A stretch of 64,000 nucleotides of DNA from Prauserella endophytica (GTDB taxonomy: Bacteria; Actinomycetota; Actinomycetes; Mycobacteriales; Pseudonocardiaceae): contig NZ_SWMS01000001.1 of the NCBI RefSeq assembly GCF_005146945.1, positions 248,001 through 312,000 of the forward strand, written 5' to 3'. A program made the translations under genes and the position numbers. The notes under the pieces were generated by a model. That model had not been told where the DNA came from. It ran no database searches and saw only the letters and a program-made list of their open reading frames with translations. Shown here piece after piece: positions 24,439 to 34,482 of the stretch (its first letter is position 1; each line of letters begins with the position of its first letter).

Positions 24439-26532
24439 CTACCGGACGCCGATCTTGCCCGCGCCCCGGCGGCCCTTCTTCCACACCGCGACGACCGAGG
24501 GACGCGGGTTGGCCGAGCCGCCGTCGGGCCAGTGCGACTCGGGGTTGGCCGCTCCGGCGCCCTCACCGGGGTGCTGCACGGCGACCAGCACGAGGTCCTC
24601 GGTCACCACGGGACCGCAGGTCTCCGCACCGATCGGCACCGTGAGGAACTGCTTGACCTGGCCCCGGTTCGGGCCGTCGACGGGCACGGAGAACAGGCCG
24701 TCGTTGGAACCGAGCGCGTTGCCGTCGGTGGAGACCCACAGGTTGCCGTACGGGTCGAACGCCACGTTGTCCGGGCAGGAGATCGGGCTGACCTGGTCCT
24801 TCGGGAAGCCACCGAAGTAGGTGTCCGCCGTGGCGGGGTCACCGCAGACCAGCAGCAGCCGCCACGAGAACTTCGTCGACGCCGCGTCGCCGCGGTCCTC
24901 CTCCCACTCCAGCACGTGCCCGTTGCGGTTGCCGTTGCGCGGGTTGGCCTCGTCGGCTGCGGCCTTGCCCGCGGCGCCACGGTCGCTGTTGTTGGTCAGC
25001 GCGGCGTACACGCGGCCGTTGACGGGGTTGGCCTCGATGTCCTCCGGCCGGTCCATCTTCGTGGCCCCCACCTTGTCGGCGGCGAGGCGCGTGAAGATGT
25101 AGACCTCCTCGGCGGTGAAGCCATCCACAAAGGACTTGTCGCCGCTGGCCAGCGGGATCCACTCGCCGTAGCCGTCGAACTCGCCGTCGGAGGGCAGCTT
25201 GCCGGTGCCGTCGATCTCGCTCGCCGGGCTGTTGCCGGTGAACTTGGCGACGTAGAGCGTGCCGTCGTCGAGCAGGGCCGAGTTGTGCCTGCGAGCGTGG
25301 GCGCTGGTGCCCTTCTTGTACTTGCCCTTGGAGACGAACTTGTAGATGTAGTCGAAGCGCTCGTCGTCACCGGAGTACACGGCGACGCGGTTGTCCTTCG
25401 TGATCTTGATGTTCGCGGCCTCGTGCTTGAACCGGCCGAGCGCGGTGTGCTTGATCGGCTTGCTGTTCGGGTCGTGCGGGTCGATCTCGACGACCCAGCC
25501 GAAGCGGTGCACCTCGTTGGGCTCCTGCGCGACGTCCCACCGCTTGTCGAAGCGCTCCCACTTGCGCGTGCTCGCGGCGCCGCTGAGGCCGTAGCGCCTG
25601 AGCCGCGCGGCCGCGACCGGGTCGGTGACCGTGCCCGCGTTGGCGAAGTACTGGTTGAAGTTCTCCTCGCCGGAGAGCACGGTGCCCCACGGCGTGACGC
25701 CGCCCGCGCAGTTGTTCTGCGTGCCGAAGACCTTCCGGCCCGTCGGGTCGGCCGAGGTCTTGAGGTAATCCGAACCGGCGGCGGGACCACGGACCTCGAA
25801 CTCGGTGTCCATCGTGATGCGGCGGCTGTACCTGCTGGGCACGACCTTGAGGCCACCGCGCGGGTCACGCACGGCCTGCACGACCGAGAGCCCGTGCGCG
25901 GCCCAGGCGATCTTCACCTGCTCCTCGGTGGGGTTGTTCGGGTCGTACGTCCCGGCCGGGAACATGTCGGTCTCGGTGGTGTACTCGTGGTTGACCACGA
26001 GCAGGTTGCGCCAGCCACTGCCGTCCTGCGGGATGAGGCCGACGAAGTCGCAGTTGTAGCCGAACTGCTTGGCCTGGCCCGCGGCGGTCTGCTTGTTGAA
26101 GTCGAAGCGGGGAGCGCCGGGCAGCACCGGGTCGCCCCAGCGGATGACGACCTCCTGCTCGTAGCCGTCCGGAATGATGACGGCGTCGGCGCTGTTGGGC
26201 GCCACCGGGTCGAAGTCGGTGCCCGGCACAGGGCGGCCCGGCTTGCCGGGCTGGCCGCGGCCCGCGAGCGCGGGCGGCACGGTGGGTGTGGCGGCGGCGG
26301 TGCCGGAAAGCGCGGCGAAGCCCGCTGCGGCGGCGGTCATCACGGCGCCCGCGCGCAGCGCGCCACGGCGCGACAAGACGTTTCTCACCACGTCGCCGAA
26401 GTACTCGTTGTCGGATTCATTGGGCGCCGGGTGCGCGCACGCGTTGCCGCATCGGTACTCACAGGTCACCGGCGACCGGCCGGAACGGTGAGAGGTCAGC
26501 AGGGGAAGAAGACGCCCGGGCTCGACGGACAC
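24439..26532 (-). CDS. phoX: PhoX family alkaline phosphatase (DUF839)
   Basis: The 697-residue protein has the PhoX N-terminus (PLLTSHRSGRSPVTCEYRCG, NESDNEYFGDVV) followed by a Tat-type motif SRRGALRAG at about 54 and a hydrophobic stretch. The propeller core contains VNHEYTTETDMFP, NNCAGGVTPWGT, GEENFNQYF and HRFGWVVEIDPHD. PhoX enzymes are calcium/iron-dependent phosphatases exported by Tat. The GTG start has GGAGG four nt upstream. No PHO-box was recognised. Confidence 0.92.
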   Translation of the reverse strand: MSVEPGRLLPLLTSHRSGRSPVTCEYRCGNACAHPAPNESDNEYFGDVVRNVLSRRGALRAGAVMTAAAAGFAALSGTAAATPTVPPALAGRGQPGKPGRPVPGTDFDPVAPNSADAVIIPDGYEQEVVIRWGDPVLPGAPRFDFNKQTAAGQAKQFGYNCDFVGLIPQDGSGWRNLLVVNHEYTTETDMFPAGTYDPNNPTEEQVKIAWAAHGLSVVQAVRDPRGGLKVVPSRYSRRITMDTEFEVRGPAAGSDYLKTSADPTGRKVFGTQNNCAGGVTPWGTVLSGEENFNQYFANAGTVTDPVAAARLRRYGLSGAASTRKWERFDKRWDVAQEPNEVHRFGWVVEIDPHDPNSKPIKHTALGRFKHEAANIKITKDNRVAVYSGDDERFDYIYKFVSKGKYKKGTSAHARRHNSALLDDGTLYVAKFTGNSPASEIDGTGKLPSDGEFDGYGEWIPLASGDKSFVDGFTAEEVYIFTRLAADKVGATKMDRPEDIEANPVNGRVYAALTNNSDRGAAGKAAADEANPRNGNRNGHVLEWEEDRGDAASTKFSWRLLLVCGDPATADTYFGGFPKDQVSPISCPDNVAFDPYGNLWVSTDGNALGSNDGLFSVPVDGPNRGQVKQFLTVPIGAETCGPVVTEDLVLVAVQHPGEGAGAANPESHWPDGGSANPRPSVVAVWKKGRRGAGKIGVR

Positions 26533-26634
26533 ACGGCCTCCAGTTCACTCAGTCAGGGGAACGCGTGTGACGTTAAGTGCCGAAAGCAAGCCGAGACGGT
26601 CGTGGAGGTGAACGCCGGGCGAACGGCTTGATCG

Positions 26635-26870
26635 TTACGACTCTTCATCCACCGGCGCCGCCTCGATCGACAGCAGGCCACCCGCGAGCGTAACAGCACA
26701 GCCGCGACGAGGAACGGAGACTGCGGGTGACCAGTCCGTCGCGTTCGAGGCGGGCGACGACGTCGGTCACGGACGGCAGGCGGACGCCTGCCAGCTCCGC
26801 GAGCGCGCTCATACGGCACGGCCCGCCCTGATGAGCTCGGCGAGCACCGATCCCTGCACTTGGGCAGGCT
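26635..26870 (-). pseudogene. Decayed MarR-type regulator gene
   Basis: Three different reading frames carry successive parts of a MarR winged helix. SVLAELIRAG is in one frame, PCRMSALAELAGVRLPSVTD and VVARLERDGLVTR in a second, and VPRRGCAVTLAGGLLSIEA ending at a TAA in the first or third. Two frameshifts are needed to join them and the N-terminal helices are missing. It lies between phoX and a HAD gene. Sequencing error is an alternative explanation, but two independent shifts make decay more likely. Confidence 0.5.
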
Positions 26871-26910
26871 GACAAATTACTTAGCTACGCGAAGCAATTT
26901 GGCACACACG

Positions 26911-26916
26911 TAGGCT
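26911..26916 (+). promoter_or_regulatory. -10 box of leaderless HAD gene
   Basis: TAGGCT is 7 nt before the ATG at 26924, without a ribosome-binding site. Confidence 0.45.
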
Positions 26917-26923
26917 GCGGGGC

Positions 26924-27571
26924 ATGGACGCCGTGGTTTTCGATCTCGACGGAGTTCTGGTGGACTCCGAGCAGCTGTGGGATGAGGTACGCCGCTCGGT
27001 GGTCGCCGAGCACGGCGGCACCTGGAAGGAAGAGGCGACCAGGGCGCTGCAGGGGATGAGCACGCCGGAATGGGCGCGCTACCTGGTGGACGAGCTGGGC
27101 ATCCGGCTGTCGGCGGAGCAGGCCGCGGAGACCGTGATCGGTGAGATGGCCAAACGCTACGAGGGCGGACCGCCCGTGCTGCCGGGCGCCGAGGACACGG
27201 TGCGTGCCGTTGCCGACCGGTACCCGGTGGCGATCGCCAGCTCCTCGCCGCCGTCGCTGATCGAGGCGTTCCTCACCGCGGCCGACCTCGTCGGCGTGGT
27301 CCGCGTGGCCGTGTCGAGCGAGCAGGTGGCGAAGGGCAAACCGGAGCCGGACGTCTACCTTGAGGCCGCGTCACGGCTCGGGGTCAAGCCGGCGGCGTGC
27401 GCGGCGGTGGAGGACTCGACCAACGGCCTGCGTGCCGCGCTGGCCGCCGAGATGACCGTGATCGGGATGCCGAACCCGCACTTCCCCCCGGACCCGGAGG
27501 TCCTGGCGAAGGCCGCCGCGGTGCTCACCGACGTGACCGAGCTCCCGGAAGCGCTCCGCCGACTGCAGTGA
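26924..27571 (+). CDS. HAD hydrolase, beta-phosphoglucomutase-like
   Basis: The 215-residue protein has HAD motif I FDLDGVLVDSE, motif II SSSPP, the motif III lysine KGKPEPDVY, and motif IV EDSTNG. This places it in the beta-PGM/CbbY-like subgroup of phosphatases and mutases. The substrate is unknown. The stop codon lies inside a palindromic repeat (27565-27617). Confidence 0.9.
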   Translation: MDAVVFDLDGVLVDSEQLWDEVRRSVVAEHGGTWKEEATRALQGMSTPEWARYLVDELGIRLSAEQAAETVIGEMAKRYEGGPPVLPGAEDTVRAVADRYPVAIASSSPPSLIEAFLTAADLVGVVRVAVSSEQVAKGKPEPDVYLEAASRLGVKPAACAAVEDSTNGLRAALAAEMTVIGMPNPHFPPDPEVLAKAAAVLTDVTELPEALRRLQ

Positions 27572-27617
27572 AGGCCACCTTCACTGCGTTGAACGCAGGC
27601 ATGGTGGCCTTCACTGC
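27565..27617. repeat. Palindromic intergenic element, variant copy 4
   Basis: The arms begin GCAGTGAAGGCCACC and end GGTGGCCTTCACTGC. They share the AAGGCCACC/GGTGGCCTT core and the inner GCGTTGAACGCA with copies 1-3, but the outer CCCCC/GGGGG is replaced. It overlaps the stop codon of the HAD gene and ends 15 nt before the ino1 stop, between convergent genes. Confidence 0.85.
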
Positions 27618-27632
27618 ATCCAGGGGAACGGG

Positions 27633-28721
<1,089 letters not shown>

Positions 28722-28774
28722 GCCGGTATCTCCCTTAACTCGTGTTCGGTGTGTAGGTCTCGCCGAGCCGCGGC

Positions 28775-29317
28775 CTAGTTCTCCGTCTTGTTCTGCTCGG
28801 CTTGTTCGTGCGCGATCAGCTCGTTGAGCCAGCGCACTTCCCGTTCGCTCGCCTCCAGCCCCAGCTGATGGAGCTCTCGGGTGTAGCGATCGATCTTCTC
28901 CTCGGCCCTGGCCAACGCTGCCCGAAGACCTTCGCGGCGCTCCTCCACGCGGCGACGACGACCCTCCAGAATCCGCATCCTGACGTCGGCGGGTGTCCTC
29001 GAGAAGAACGTCAGGTGGACACCGAAGCCCTCGTCGTCCCACGTCTGCGGTCCGGCGTCGGCAAGCAGCTCGGCGAACCGCTCCTTGCCCTCCGCGGTGA
29101 GCTTGTACACACGTTTCGCCCGTCGGTTCCACCCGGTGCCCGGGTCGACGGCCTCCTCGACGATCCATCCGGCCCGCAGCAGCCGACGCAGCGTCGGGTA
29201 GAGCGAGCCGTACGAGAACGCCCTGAACATGCCGAGGGTCTCGTGCAACCGTTTGCGCAGCACGTAGCCGTGCATGGGTGCCTCGTGCAACAGCCCGAGA
29301 ATCGCGAACTCAAGCAC
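28775..29317 (-). CDS. PadR family transcriptional regulator
   Basis: The 180-residue product has the PadR winged helix ([37 protein letters not shown]) and a long C-terminal dimerisation helix ([23 protein letters not shown] split around 115-160). The GTG at 29317 follows GGAGGGGG; the open frame extends 11 codons upstream. It corresponds by position to Rv0047c and may regulate ino1 and/or the divergent gene at 29571. Confidence 0.92.
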   Translation of the reverse strand: MLEFAILGLLHEAPMHGYVLRKRLHETLGMFRAFSYGSLYPTLRRLLRAGWIVEEAVDPGTGWNRRAKRVYKLTAEGKERFAELLADAGPQTWDDEGFGVHLTFFSRTPADVRMRILEGRRRRVEERREGLRAALARAEEKIDRYTRELHQLGLEASEREVRWLNELIAHEQAEQNKTEN

Positions 29318-29405
29318 GGCGCACCCCCTCCGGGAACGAAACGACGCCATCCGGCGTTGCCGCTGGGGTACCCCGGATGACCTTGGTCAACCTACCGGCC
29401 CATTA

Positions 29406-29418
29406 TATCGAGCCGATA
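29406..29418. promoter_or_regulatory. Candidate PadR operator (TATCG-AGC-CGATA)
   Basis: A 13-bp inverted repeat in an AT-rich pocket, within the 253-nt region between the divergent padR and DUF5318 genes. It is about 90 nt upstream of padR. The flanks (TTA... / ...CAT) partly extend the symmetry. Nothing else was recognised in this intergenic stretch apart from a TACTCT box at 29559. Confidence 0.4.
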
Positions 29419-29570
29419 CATCTGAGTGGCGCAGCTAACCGCCGGATCACCCGAAACCTGCCCAAACTTCACCCGAGCGTTATCTTTTCCCCGGCGTGTC
29501 GTGCCAGCCGTGATCACCACTGGGCAGAACGGCTCATGGCCAACCCGCGCGGAACACGTACTCTGTTGAG

Positions 29571-29969
29571 GTGCGAAACCAGCGGCAGGTCGTCGACTAC
29601 GCGCTACAGCGCCGTGCGCTGCTGGCCGAGGTCTACTCCGGCCGGGTCAGCACCATGGACGTCTGCGACGCCACTCCTTACCTGCTCAGGGCTGCCAAGT
29701 TCCATGGTCAGCCCAGCAAGTCCTCGTGCCCGGTGTGCCGCAAGGAGGCGCTCACGCTGGTCTCGTGGGTGTACGGCGACGAGCTCAAGCACGTCGCGGG
29801 TTCTGCCCGCGCACCTGAGGAACTCGAGCGGATGGCCAACCTTTTCGGCGAGTTCACCGTCTATGTTGTGGAAGTTTGCCGGTCGTGCGGCTGGAACCAC
29901 CTGGTGCAGTCGTACGTCCTCGGTACTGGAACAACGCACCCACGCTCACGGAGGACCGCAGGTCAGTGA
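29571..29969 (+). CDS. DUF5318 family zinc-ribbon-like protein (Rv0049-like)
   Basis: The 132-residue protein has two CxxC pairs, CPVCRKE near 54 and CRSCGW near 102, which suggests a zinc ribbon. A conserved LQRRALLAEVYSGR segment precedes them. It corresponds in position and features to Rv0049 of M. tuberculosis, just upstream of ponA. The GTG start has TACTCT 6 nt upstream (leaderless type). Function unknown. Confidence 0.85.
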   Translation: MRNQRQVVDYALQRRALLAEVYSGRVSTMDVCDATPYLLRAAKFHGQPSKSSCPVCRKEALTLVSWVYGDELKHVAGSARAPEELERMANLFGEFTVYVVEVCRSCGWNHLVQSYVLGTGTTHPRSRRTAGQ

Positions 29970-30067
29970 CGGCAGACACGGGATCGATGGAAACAGAATC
30001 CCGCCGCGCACAGAGGGTCGGTCCGCAGAACGGCGTACCCCGACGCGCCGATCTGGGAGGGTCTTGA

Positions 30068-32875
30068 GTGAACGACCAGGGAAATCATCGCTGGCCGGGG
30101 GAGGAACCCGGCCGCGGTAGACACGGCAGGCACTCGTCCGGCGGCGACGGTAGCCCGCAGTGGCCCACCGGCGACGAGCCGGCGAGGCCCCCTCGGCAAC
30201 CGAGGCAGCGCCCCCCGCAGCAGCCTCAGCGGCCGCAGCCGCAGTGGCCGGCCGGGGACGAGCAGGGCCAGGCGCCGCGCTGGCCCGGTGAGCCCGGTCG
30301 GCAGCCGCCCCGCCCGCAGGGCGGCAGGCCAGGTCCGGCGCAGCCCCCGCCCCCGCCCGGCCGCAGGCAGCCTGGCCCTCCCCCGCCCGGCGCACGCCCT
30401 CCCGGCGGTCCGCAGCAGGCAGGCAACCGGCAGCAGCCGCCGCGCCAGCCGCAACGTCCTCCACGACGGCCCCAGCCGGAGCAGCCGACCGGCATGGTCG
30501 CGCCCGTCGGCGTGCCCCACGAGGAGCAGCGCGAACCAGAGCTGATCACACACCGCGCGCACAACGGCACGGGCCGCGACGACCACGGCTACGACGATGA
30601 CGGCTACGACTCCCGCGGCTGGTCCGATGAGGACGAAGCCCGCTTCCGGGAGGCCGGATTCGACGACGACGGCGAGGACGACGTCGACGCGAAGGGCAAG
30701 AAGGTACTGACGCCCGCCGAGCGCAAGAAGCGGCGATGGCGACGCATCCGCAGGTCCCTCTACGCCTTCGTCGGCATCTTCTTCGTCCTGCCCGCGATCG
30801 CGTTCGCCATCACGTATCTGCTGGTCGACGTGCCCTCTCCCGAGGAGGTCGCCGCGGATCAGGGCAAGGTCGTGACCTTCTTCTACGCCGACGGCAAGGA
30901 GATGGGCCGCGACATCCCCGCCGACGGCGGCAACCGCATCCACCTCAAGCCGCACCAGATCACGCCGACCGTCCGGCACGCCGTGTACGCGGCCGAGGAC
31001 GCGACGTTCGAGACCAACTCGGGCTTCGACATCACCGGTATCGCGAGGGCGGCGTGGAACCAGCTCACCGGCGGCGTCGGCGGTGGGTCGACCATCAGTC
31101 AGCAGTACATCAAGATGGCGACCCAGAACGACGAATACTCCTACACGCGCAAATGGACCGAGCTCGTCAAGGCGTTCAAGATGAACAACGAGCAGTCCAA
31201 GGACCAGATCATCACGTCCTACCTGAACACCATCTACTTCGGACGTGGTGCGTACGGGATCGAGACCGCGGCGCAGGCCTTCTTCGGCAAGCACGCCGAG
31301 GAGCTCAACGCCTCCGAGTCGGCGCTGCTCGCCGGCCTGATCCAGCAGCCGGGGCGCTCCGAGAACCTGGAGGTCGCCCAGCAGCGTTGGAGCTACGTGA
31401 TGGACCAGATGGTCGCCAACAAGTGGATCACGCAGGCCGAGCGGGACTCGGCGAAGTTCCCGACCCCGATCCCGCTCGAGCAGTCCAAGCCCGACGCGAT
31501 CACCGGCCCGGACGCCTACATCGAGCAGCGGATCAAGGCCGAGCTCGAGGCCAAGGGCTACCCGGAGGAGAAGGTCCAGGCCGGGGGCTACAAGGTCTAC
31601 ACCACGATCGACAAGCGGGCGCAGGAAGTCGCCAAGCAGACCGTGAACGAGGTGATGGAGGGCCAGCCGGAGGAGCTGCGGCAGGCGCTCGTGGCCGTCG
31701 ACCCCAAGACCGGCGGGGTGCTCGCGTACTACGGCGGGCCGAACGAACCGGGCGTCGACGAGATGGACTGGGCCAACCAGCAGCGCAACCCAGGGTCTTC
31801 GTTCAAGCCGTTCGACCTGGTGGCGCTGTTGCAGAGCGGCAAGGGCCTCGGCGAGGTCTACGACGGCAGCTCGCCGAGGACGTTCGGCAACAGCGTCATC
31901 CGCAACTCTGAGAACGTGCAATGTCCGCAATGTACGGTCGCCGAGGCGATGGAGCGCTCGATCAACACGGTGTTCTACGACATCGTGCTGAACGAGGTGG
32001 GCGTGCAGGCGGTCGTCGACGCCGCGCTCGCGGCGGGCATCCCCGAGGACGACGGCGGCAACCGGCCGACGATGGCCAACGCGGACGGCAACATCGCCAT
32101 CGGCGGTGGTAGCACCGTGGTGACCCCCACCGACATGGCGGGCGCCTACGCCACGTTCGCGGCCAACGGCATCCAGCGCGACACCCACTTCGTCTCCAAG
32201 CTCACGACCGCGGACGGCGAGGTGCTCTTCGACGAGACCACGCCGGAGGCAACCCAGGGCGAGCCCGCGTTCTCCTCGGACCCCGAGGAGAGCAAGCAGA
32301 TCGCGGGCAACGTGACGGAGTCGCTGGAGCCGGTGCTCTCCTACTCCGACCTGACCTGCGCGGGCGGCCGCGACTGCGCGGGCAAGACCGGTACCCACCA
32401 GTACGTGGACCCGGAGGGCAACAAGTCGGTCAATGAGAACGCCGAGGCGTGGATGGTCGGCTACACGCCGCAGATCTCCGCCTCGGTGTGGGTCGGCACG
32501 GGCTACAACAAGCCGATCCGCGATGCCGACGGCAGCCTCATCTACGGTTCGGGGCTTCCCGGCGAGCTGTGGAAGCAGTTCATGGACACCTACCTCGAGG
32601 GCATGCCGGAGGAAGAGTTCGAGGAGGTAGAGCCGATCGGCAAGGTCCCTACCGCGCCGGAGCCGGACGATTCGACGCCGACTCCGGAGTACACCCCGAC
32701 CCCGACGCCGACGCCCACCCCCACGCCGACCCCGACTCCCACCCCCACGCCGACTCCGACCGAGGAGACAACTCCAACGGACGACACGGAGACGGAGACG
32801 GACGACCCGGGACCGGGCCTCCCGACGTGGCCGAACCCAGGGGACGACGACGGTCGGAATCCGAATAGCGGCTGA
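30068..32875 (+). CDS. ponA: Bifunctional class A penicillin-binding protein
   Basis: The 935-residue protein has a 230-residue cytoplasmic N-terminus extremely rich in Pro, Gln and Gly. One membrane segment follows (about 236-258, LYAFVGIFFVLPAIAFAITY), then a GT51 transglycosylase domain (AEDATFETNSGFD, GGGSTISQQYIK) and a transpeptidase domain with SSFKPF (Ser about 578), SIN (about 631) and KTG (about 772). The C-terminus has a Pro-Thr tandem tract (about 875-905) and an acidic tail. It polymerises and crosslinks peptidoglycan. The GTG is preceded by GGAGGG. It matches ponA1 (Rv0050) in context, and a hairpin terminator follows. Confidence 0.96.
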   Translation: MNDQGNHRWPGEEPGRGRHGRHSSGGDGSPQWPTGDEPARPPRQPRQRPPQQPQRPQPQWPAGDEQGQAPRWPGEPGRQPPRPQGGRPGPAQPPPPPGRRQPGPPPPGARPPGGPQQAGNRQQPPRQPQRPPRRPQPEQPTGMVAPVGVPHEEQREPELITHRAHNGTGRDDHGYDDDGYDSRGWSDEDEARFREAGFDDDGEDDVDAKGKKVLTPAERKKRRWRRIRRSLYAFVGIFFVLPAIAFAITYLLVDVPSPEEVAADQGKVVTFFYADGKEMGRDIPADGGNRIHLKPHQITPTVRHAVYAAEDATFETNSGFDITGIARAAWNQLTGGVGGGSTISQQYIKMATQNDEYSYTRKWTELVKAFKMNNEQSKDQIITSYLNTIYFGRGAYGIETAAQAFFGKHAEELNASESALLAGLIQQPGRSENLEVAQQRWSYVMDQMVANKWITQAERDSAKFPTPIPLEQSKPDAITGPDAYIEQRIKAELEAKGYPEEKVQAGGYKVYTTIDKRAQEVAKQTVNEVMEGQPEELRQALVAVDPKTGGVLAYYGGPNEPGVDEMDWANQQRNPGSSFKPFDLVALLQSGKGLGEVYDGSSPRTFGNSVIRNSENVQCPQCTVAEAMERSINTVFYDIVLNEVGVQAVVDAALAAGIPEDDGGNRPTMANADGNIAIGGGSTVVTPTDMAGAYATFAANGIQRDTHFVSKLTTADGEVLFDETTPEATQGEPAFSSDPEESKQIAGNVTESLEPVLSYSDLTCAGGRDCAGKTGTHQYVDPEGNKSVNENAEAWMVGYTPQISASVWVGTGYNKPIRDADGSLIYGSGLPGELWKQFMDTYLEGMPEEEFEEVEPIGKVPTAPEPDDSTPTPEYTPTPTPTPTPTPTPTPTPTPTPTEETTPTDDTETETDDPGPGLPTWPNPGDDDGRNPNSG

Positions 32876-32878
32876 CCG

Positions 32879-32911
32879 AAGGCGGCGGGCACCACGAGTG
32901 CCCGCCGCCTT
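32879..32911 (+). terminator. Hairpin after ponA
   Basis: A perfect 14-bp stem (AAGGCGGCGGGCAC / GTGCCCGCCGCCTT) with the loop CACGA begins 3 nt after the ponA stop. There is no strong T-run, as is common in actinobacteria. Confidence 0.75.
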
Positions 32912-32927
32912 CGTCATGCGCGGCACG

Positions 32928-32933
32928 TAACAT
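32928..32933 (+). promoter_or_regulatory. -10 box of leaderless GT87 gene
   Basis: TAACAT stands 7 nt before the GTG at 32941, between that start and the ponA terminator. It supports GTG 32941 over the ATG at 32932 that lies inside the box. Confidence 0.5.
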
Positions 32934-32940
32934 GCGGCCC

Positions 32941-34482
32941 GTGCCCAGCGATAGTCAGGATTCGCCGTCGACACCGACGCCAGACTCGATGTCGCTGGAC
33001 GCCGGGCAGCGCGTGTACCCGAGCCGGACCGAGCCGTTGGTCGCCACGGCCACCCGTCCGCTTGGCGGCCCGCTGGGCGAGCACGCCGCCGTGGGAAGGC
33101 ACTGGTTCTGGTCGCCGCTGAGGGTCTGCCTGCTCCTCGCGGTGCTGGCGCTCACGCTGGGCTGGTTCGGCAAGGCCGCGTGCATCCAGCAGTTCGTCAA
33201 CGACCAGGGCCAGGCCGAGCTCGACTGGCGATCGGGCAGGCCCTACGTCGCGATGTGCTACTCCGACGTCGTGCCGCTCTACACCGCGGAACGGCTGGAC
33301 CGGGACGACACGTTCCCCTACGCCACGAGCTGGGTCGAGAACGAGGGCACTGACCGCGAGCAGGTGCGGTACATGGAGTACCCCGTGCTCACGGGGCTGT
33401 TCCAGTGGGTCAACGCAAAGCTCGCGCACGCCTGGGACGACGTCGCCGCGGCGGGCTGGCTGCCGGGGGCGCTCCCGGTGGCCGTGTACTTCAACATCAC
33501 CGCGCTGTTCCTGGCGGCCGCCTGGCTGATCACCGTGTGGGCGGTGTCCCGAACGGCGCGCCGACGACCGTGGGACGCCGCGCTCGTCGCGGTGTCCCCA
33601 CTCGTGATCGTCCACGCGTTCACCAACTTTGACACGATCGCGGCCGCGTTCGCCGCGACCGGTCTGCTCGCCTGGTCGAGACGAAAACCCGCGCTGGCCG
33701 GGCTGCTGCTCGGGATCGGCGCCGCGGCGAAGATGTACCCGCTGCTGTTGCTCGGCCCGTTGCTCGTGCTGTGCCTGCGCGCGGGCAAGCTGCGCGAGTG
33801 GACCACCACCGCGCTCGTCACGGCGGGCACGTGGCTGGTGGTGAACCTGCCGTTCATGCTGTTCCTGCGGCAGGGCTGGGAGGAGTTCTTCCGGCTCAAC
33901 ACCGAGCGCGGCATGGACCCGGACTCGATCTACAACGTCGTCTCCCACTTCACCGGCTGGGTGGGCTTCGACGGCCAGCTGGCCCACGGCCAGACACCGT
34001 CGTGGCTCAACACGGTGAGCGGTGCGCTGTTCCTGATCTGCTGCGCGGGGGTCGCGTACCTCGCGCTCACGGCACCGGTGCGGCCGCGGCTGGCCCAGCT
34101 GTGTTTCCTGGTGGTGGCGGCTTTCCTGCTCACCAACAAGGTGTGGAGCCCGCAGTACTCGCTGTGGCTCGTGCCGCTGGCCGTGCTGGCGATCCCGCGC
34201 TGGCGGCTGCTGCTCGGCTGGATGCTGATCGACGCGCTCGTGTGGGTGCCGAGGATGTTCTACTACCTGGGCACCGACAACAAGGGCCTGCCGGAGGACT
34301 GGTTCCTCGGCACGGTGGTGGTGCGCGACCTGGCGGTGATCCTGCTGGCCGTGCTGGTGATCAGGGAGATCTACCGGCCGTCGGAGGACCTCGTGCGCGC
34401 GGGCGGCGACGACCCGATGGGTGGCGTGCTCGACAGGGCACCCGACGTCGTGGTGGTGAGGAAGCCGGTGCGGTCCCGGTAG
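32941..34482 (+). CDS. GT87-type integral membrane glycosyltransferase (Rv0051-like)
   Basis: The 513-residue protein has a cytoplasmic N-terminus and about 10-12 membrane segments. The first extracytoplasmic loop carries acidic and CYSD/YPVLTG motifs, and the conserved NFDTIA, KMYPLLLLGP and WSPQYSLWLVPL are typical of the DUF2029/GT87 polyprenyl-phosphate-mannose-dependent mannosyltransferase fold. Position after ponA matches Rv0051. The last 112 nt overlap the end of a convergent paralogue (34371-35747). Confidence 0.85.
   Translation: MPSDSQDSPSTPTPDSMSLDAGQRVYPSRTEPLVATATRPLGGPLGEHAAVGRHWFWSPLRVCLLLAVLALTLGWFGKAACIQQFVNDQGQAELDWRSGRPYVAMCYSDVVPLYTAERLDRDDTFPYATSWVENEGTDREQVRYMEYPVLTGLFQWVNAKLAHAWDDVAAAGWLPGALPVAVYFNITALFLAAAWLITVWAVSRTARRRPWDAALVAVSPLVIVHAFTNFDTIAAAFAATGLLAWSRRKPALAGLLLGIGAAAKMYPLLLLGPLLVLCLRAGKLREWTTTALVTAGTWLVVNLPFMLFLRQGWEEFFRLNTERGMDPDSIYNVVSHFTGWVGFDGQLAHGQTPSWLNTVSGALFLICCAGVAYLALTAPVRPRLAQLCFLVVAAFLLTNKVWSPQYSLWLVPLAVLAIPRWRLLLGWMLIDALVWVPRMFYYLGTDNKGLPEDWFLGTVVVRDLAVILLAVLVIREIYRPSEDLVRAGGDDPMGGVLDRAPDVVVVRKPVRSR

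Noticed and set aside
32660..32800. CRISPR or satellite array
   Set aside because: The tandem repeat is an in-frame Pro-Thr tract within ponA with no unique spacers.
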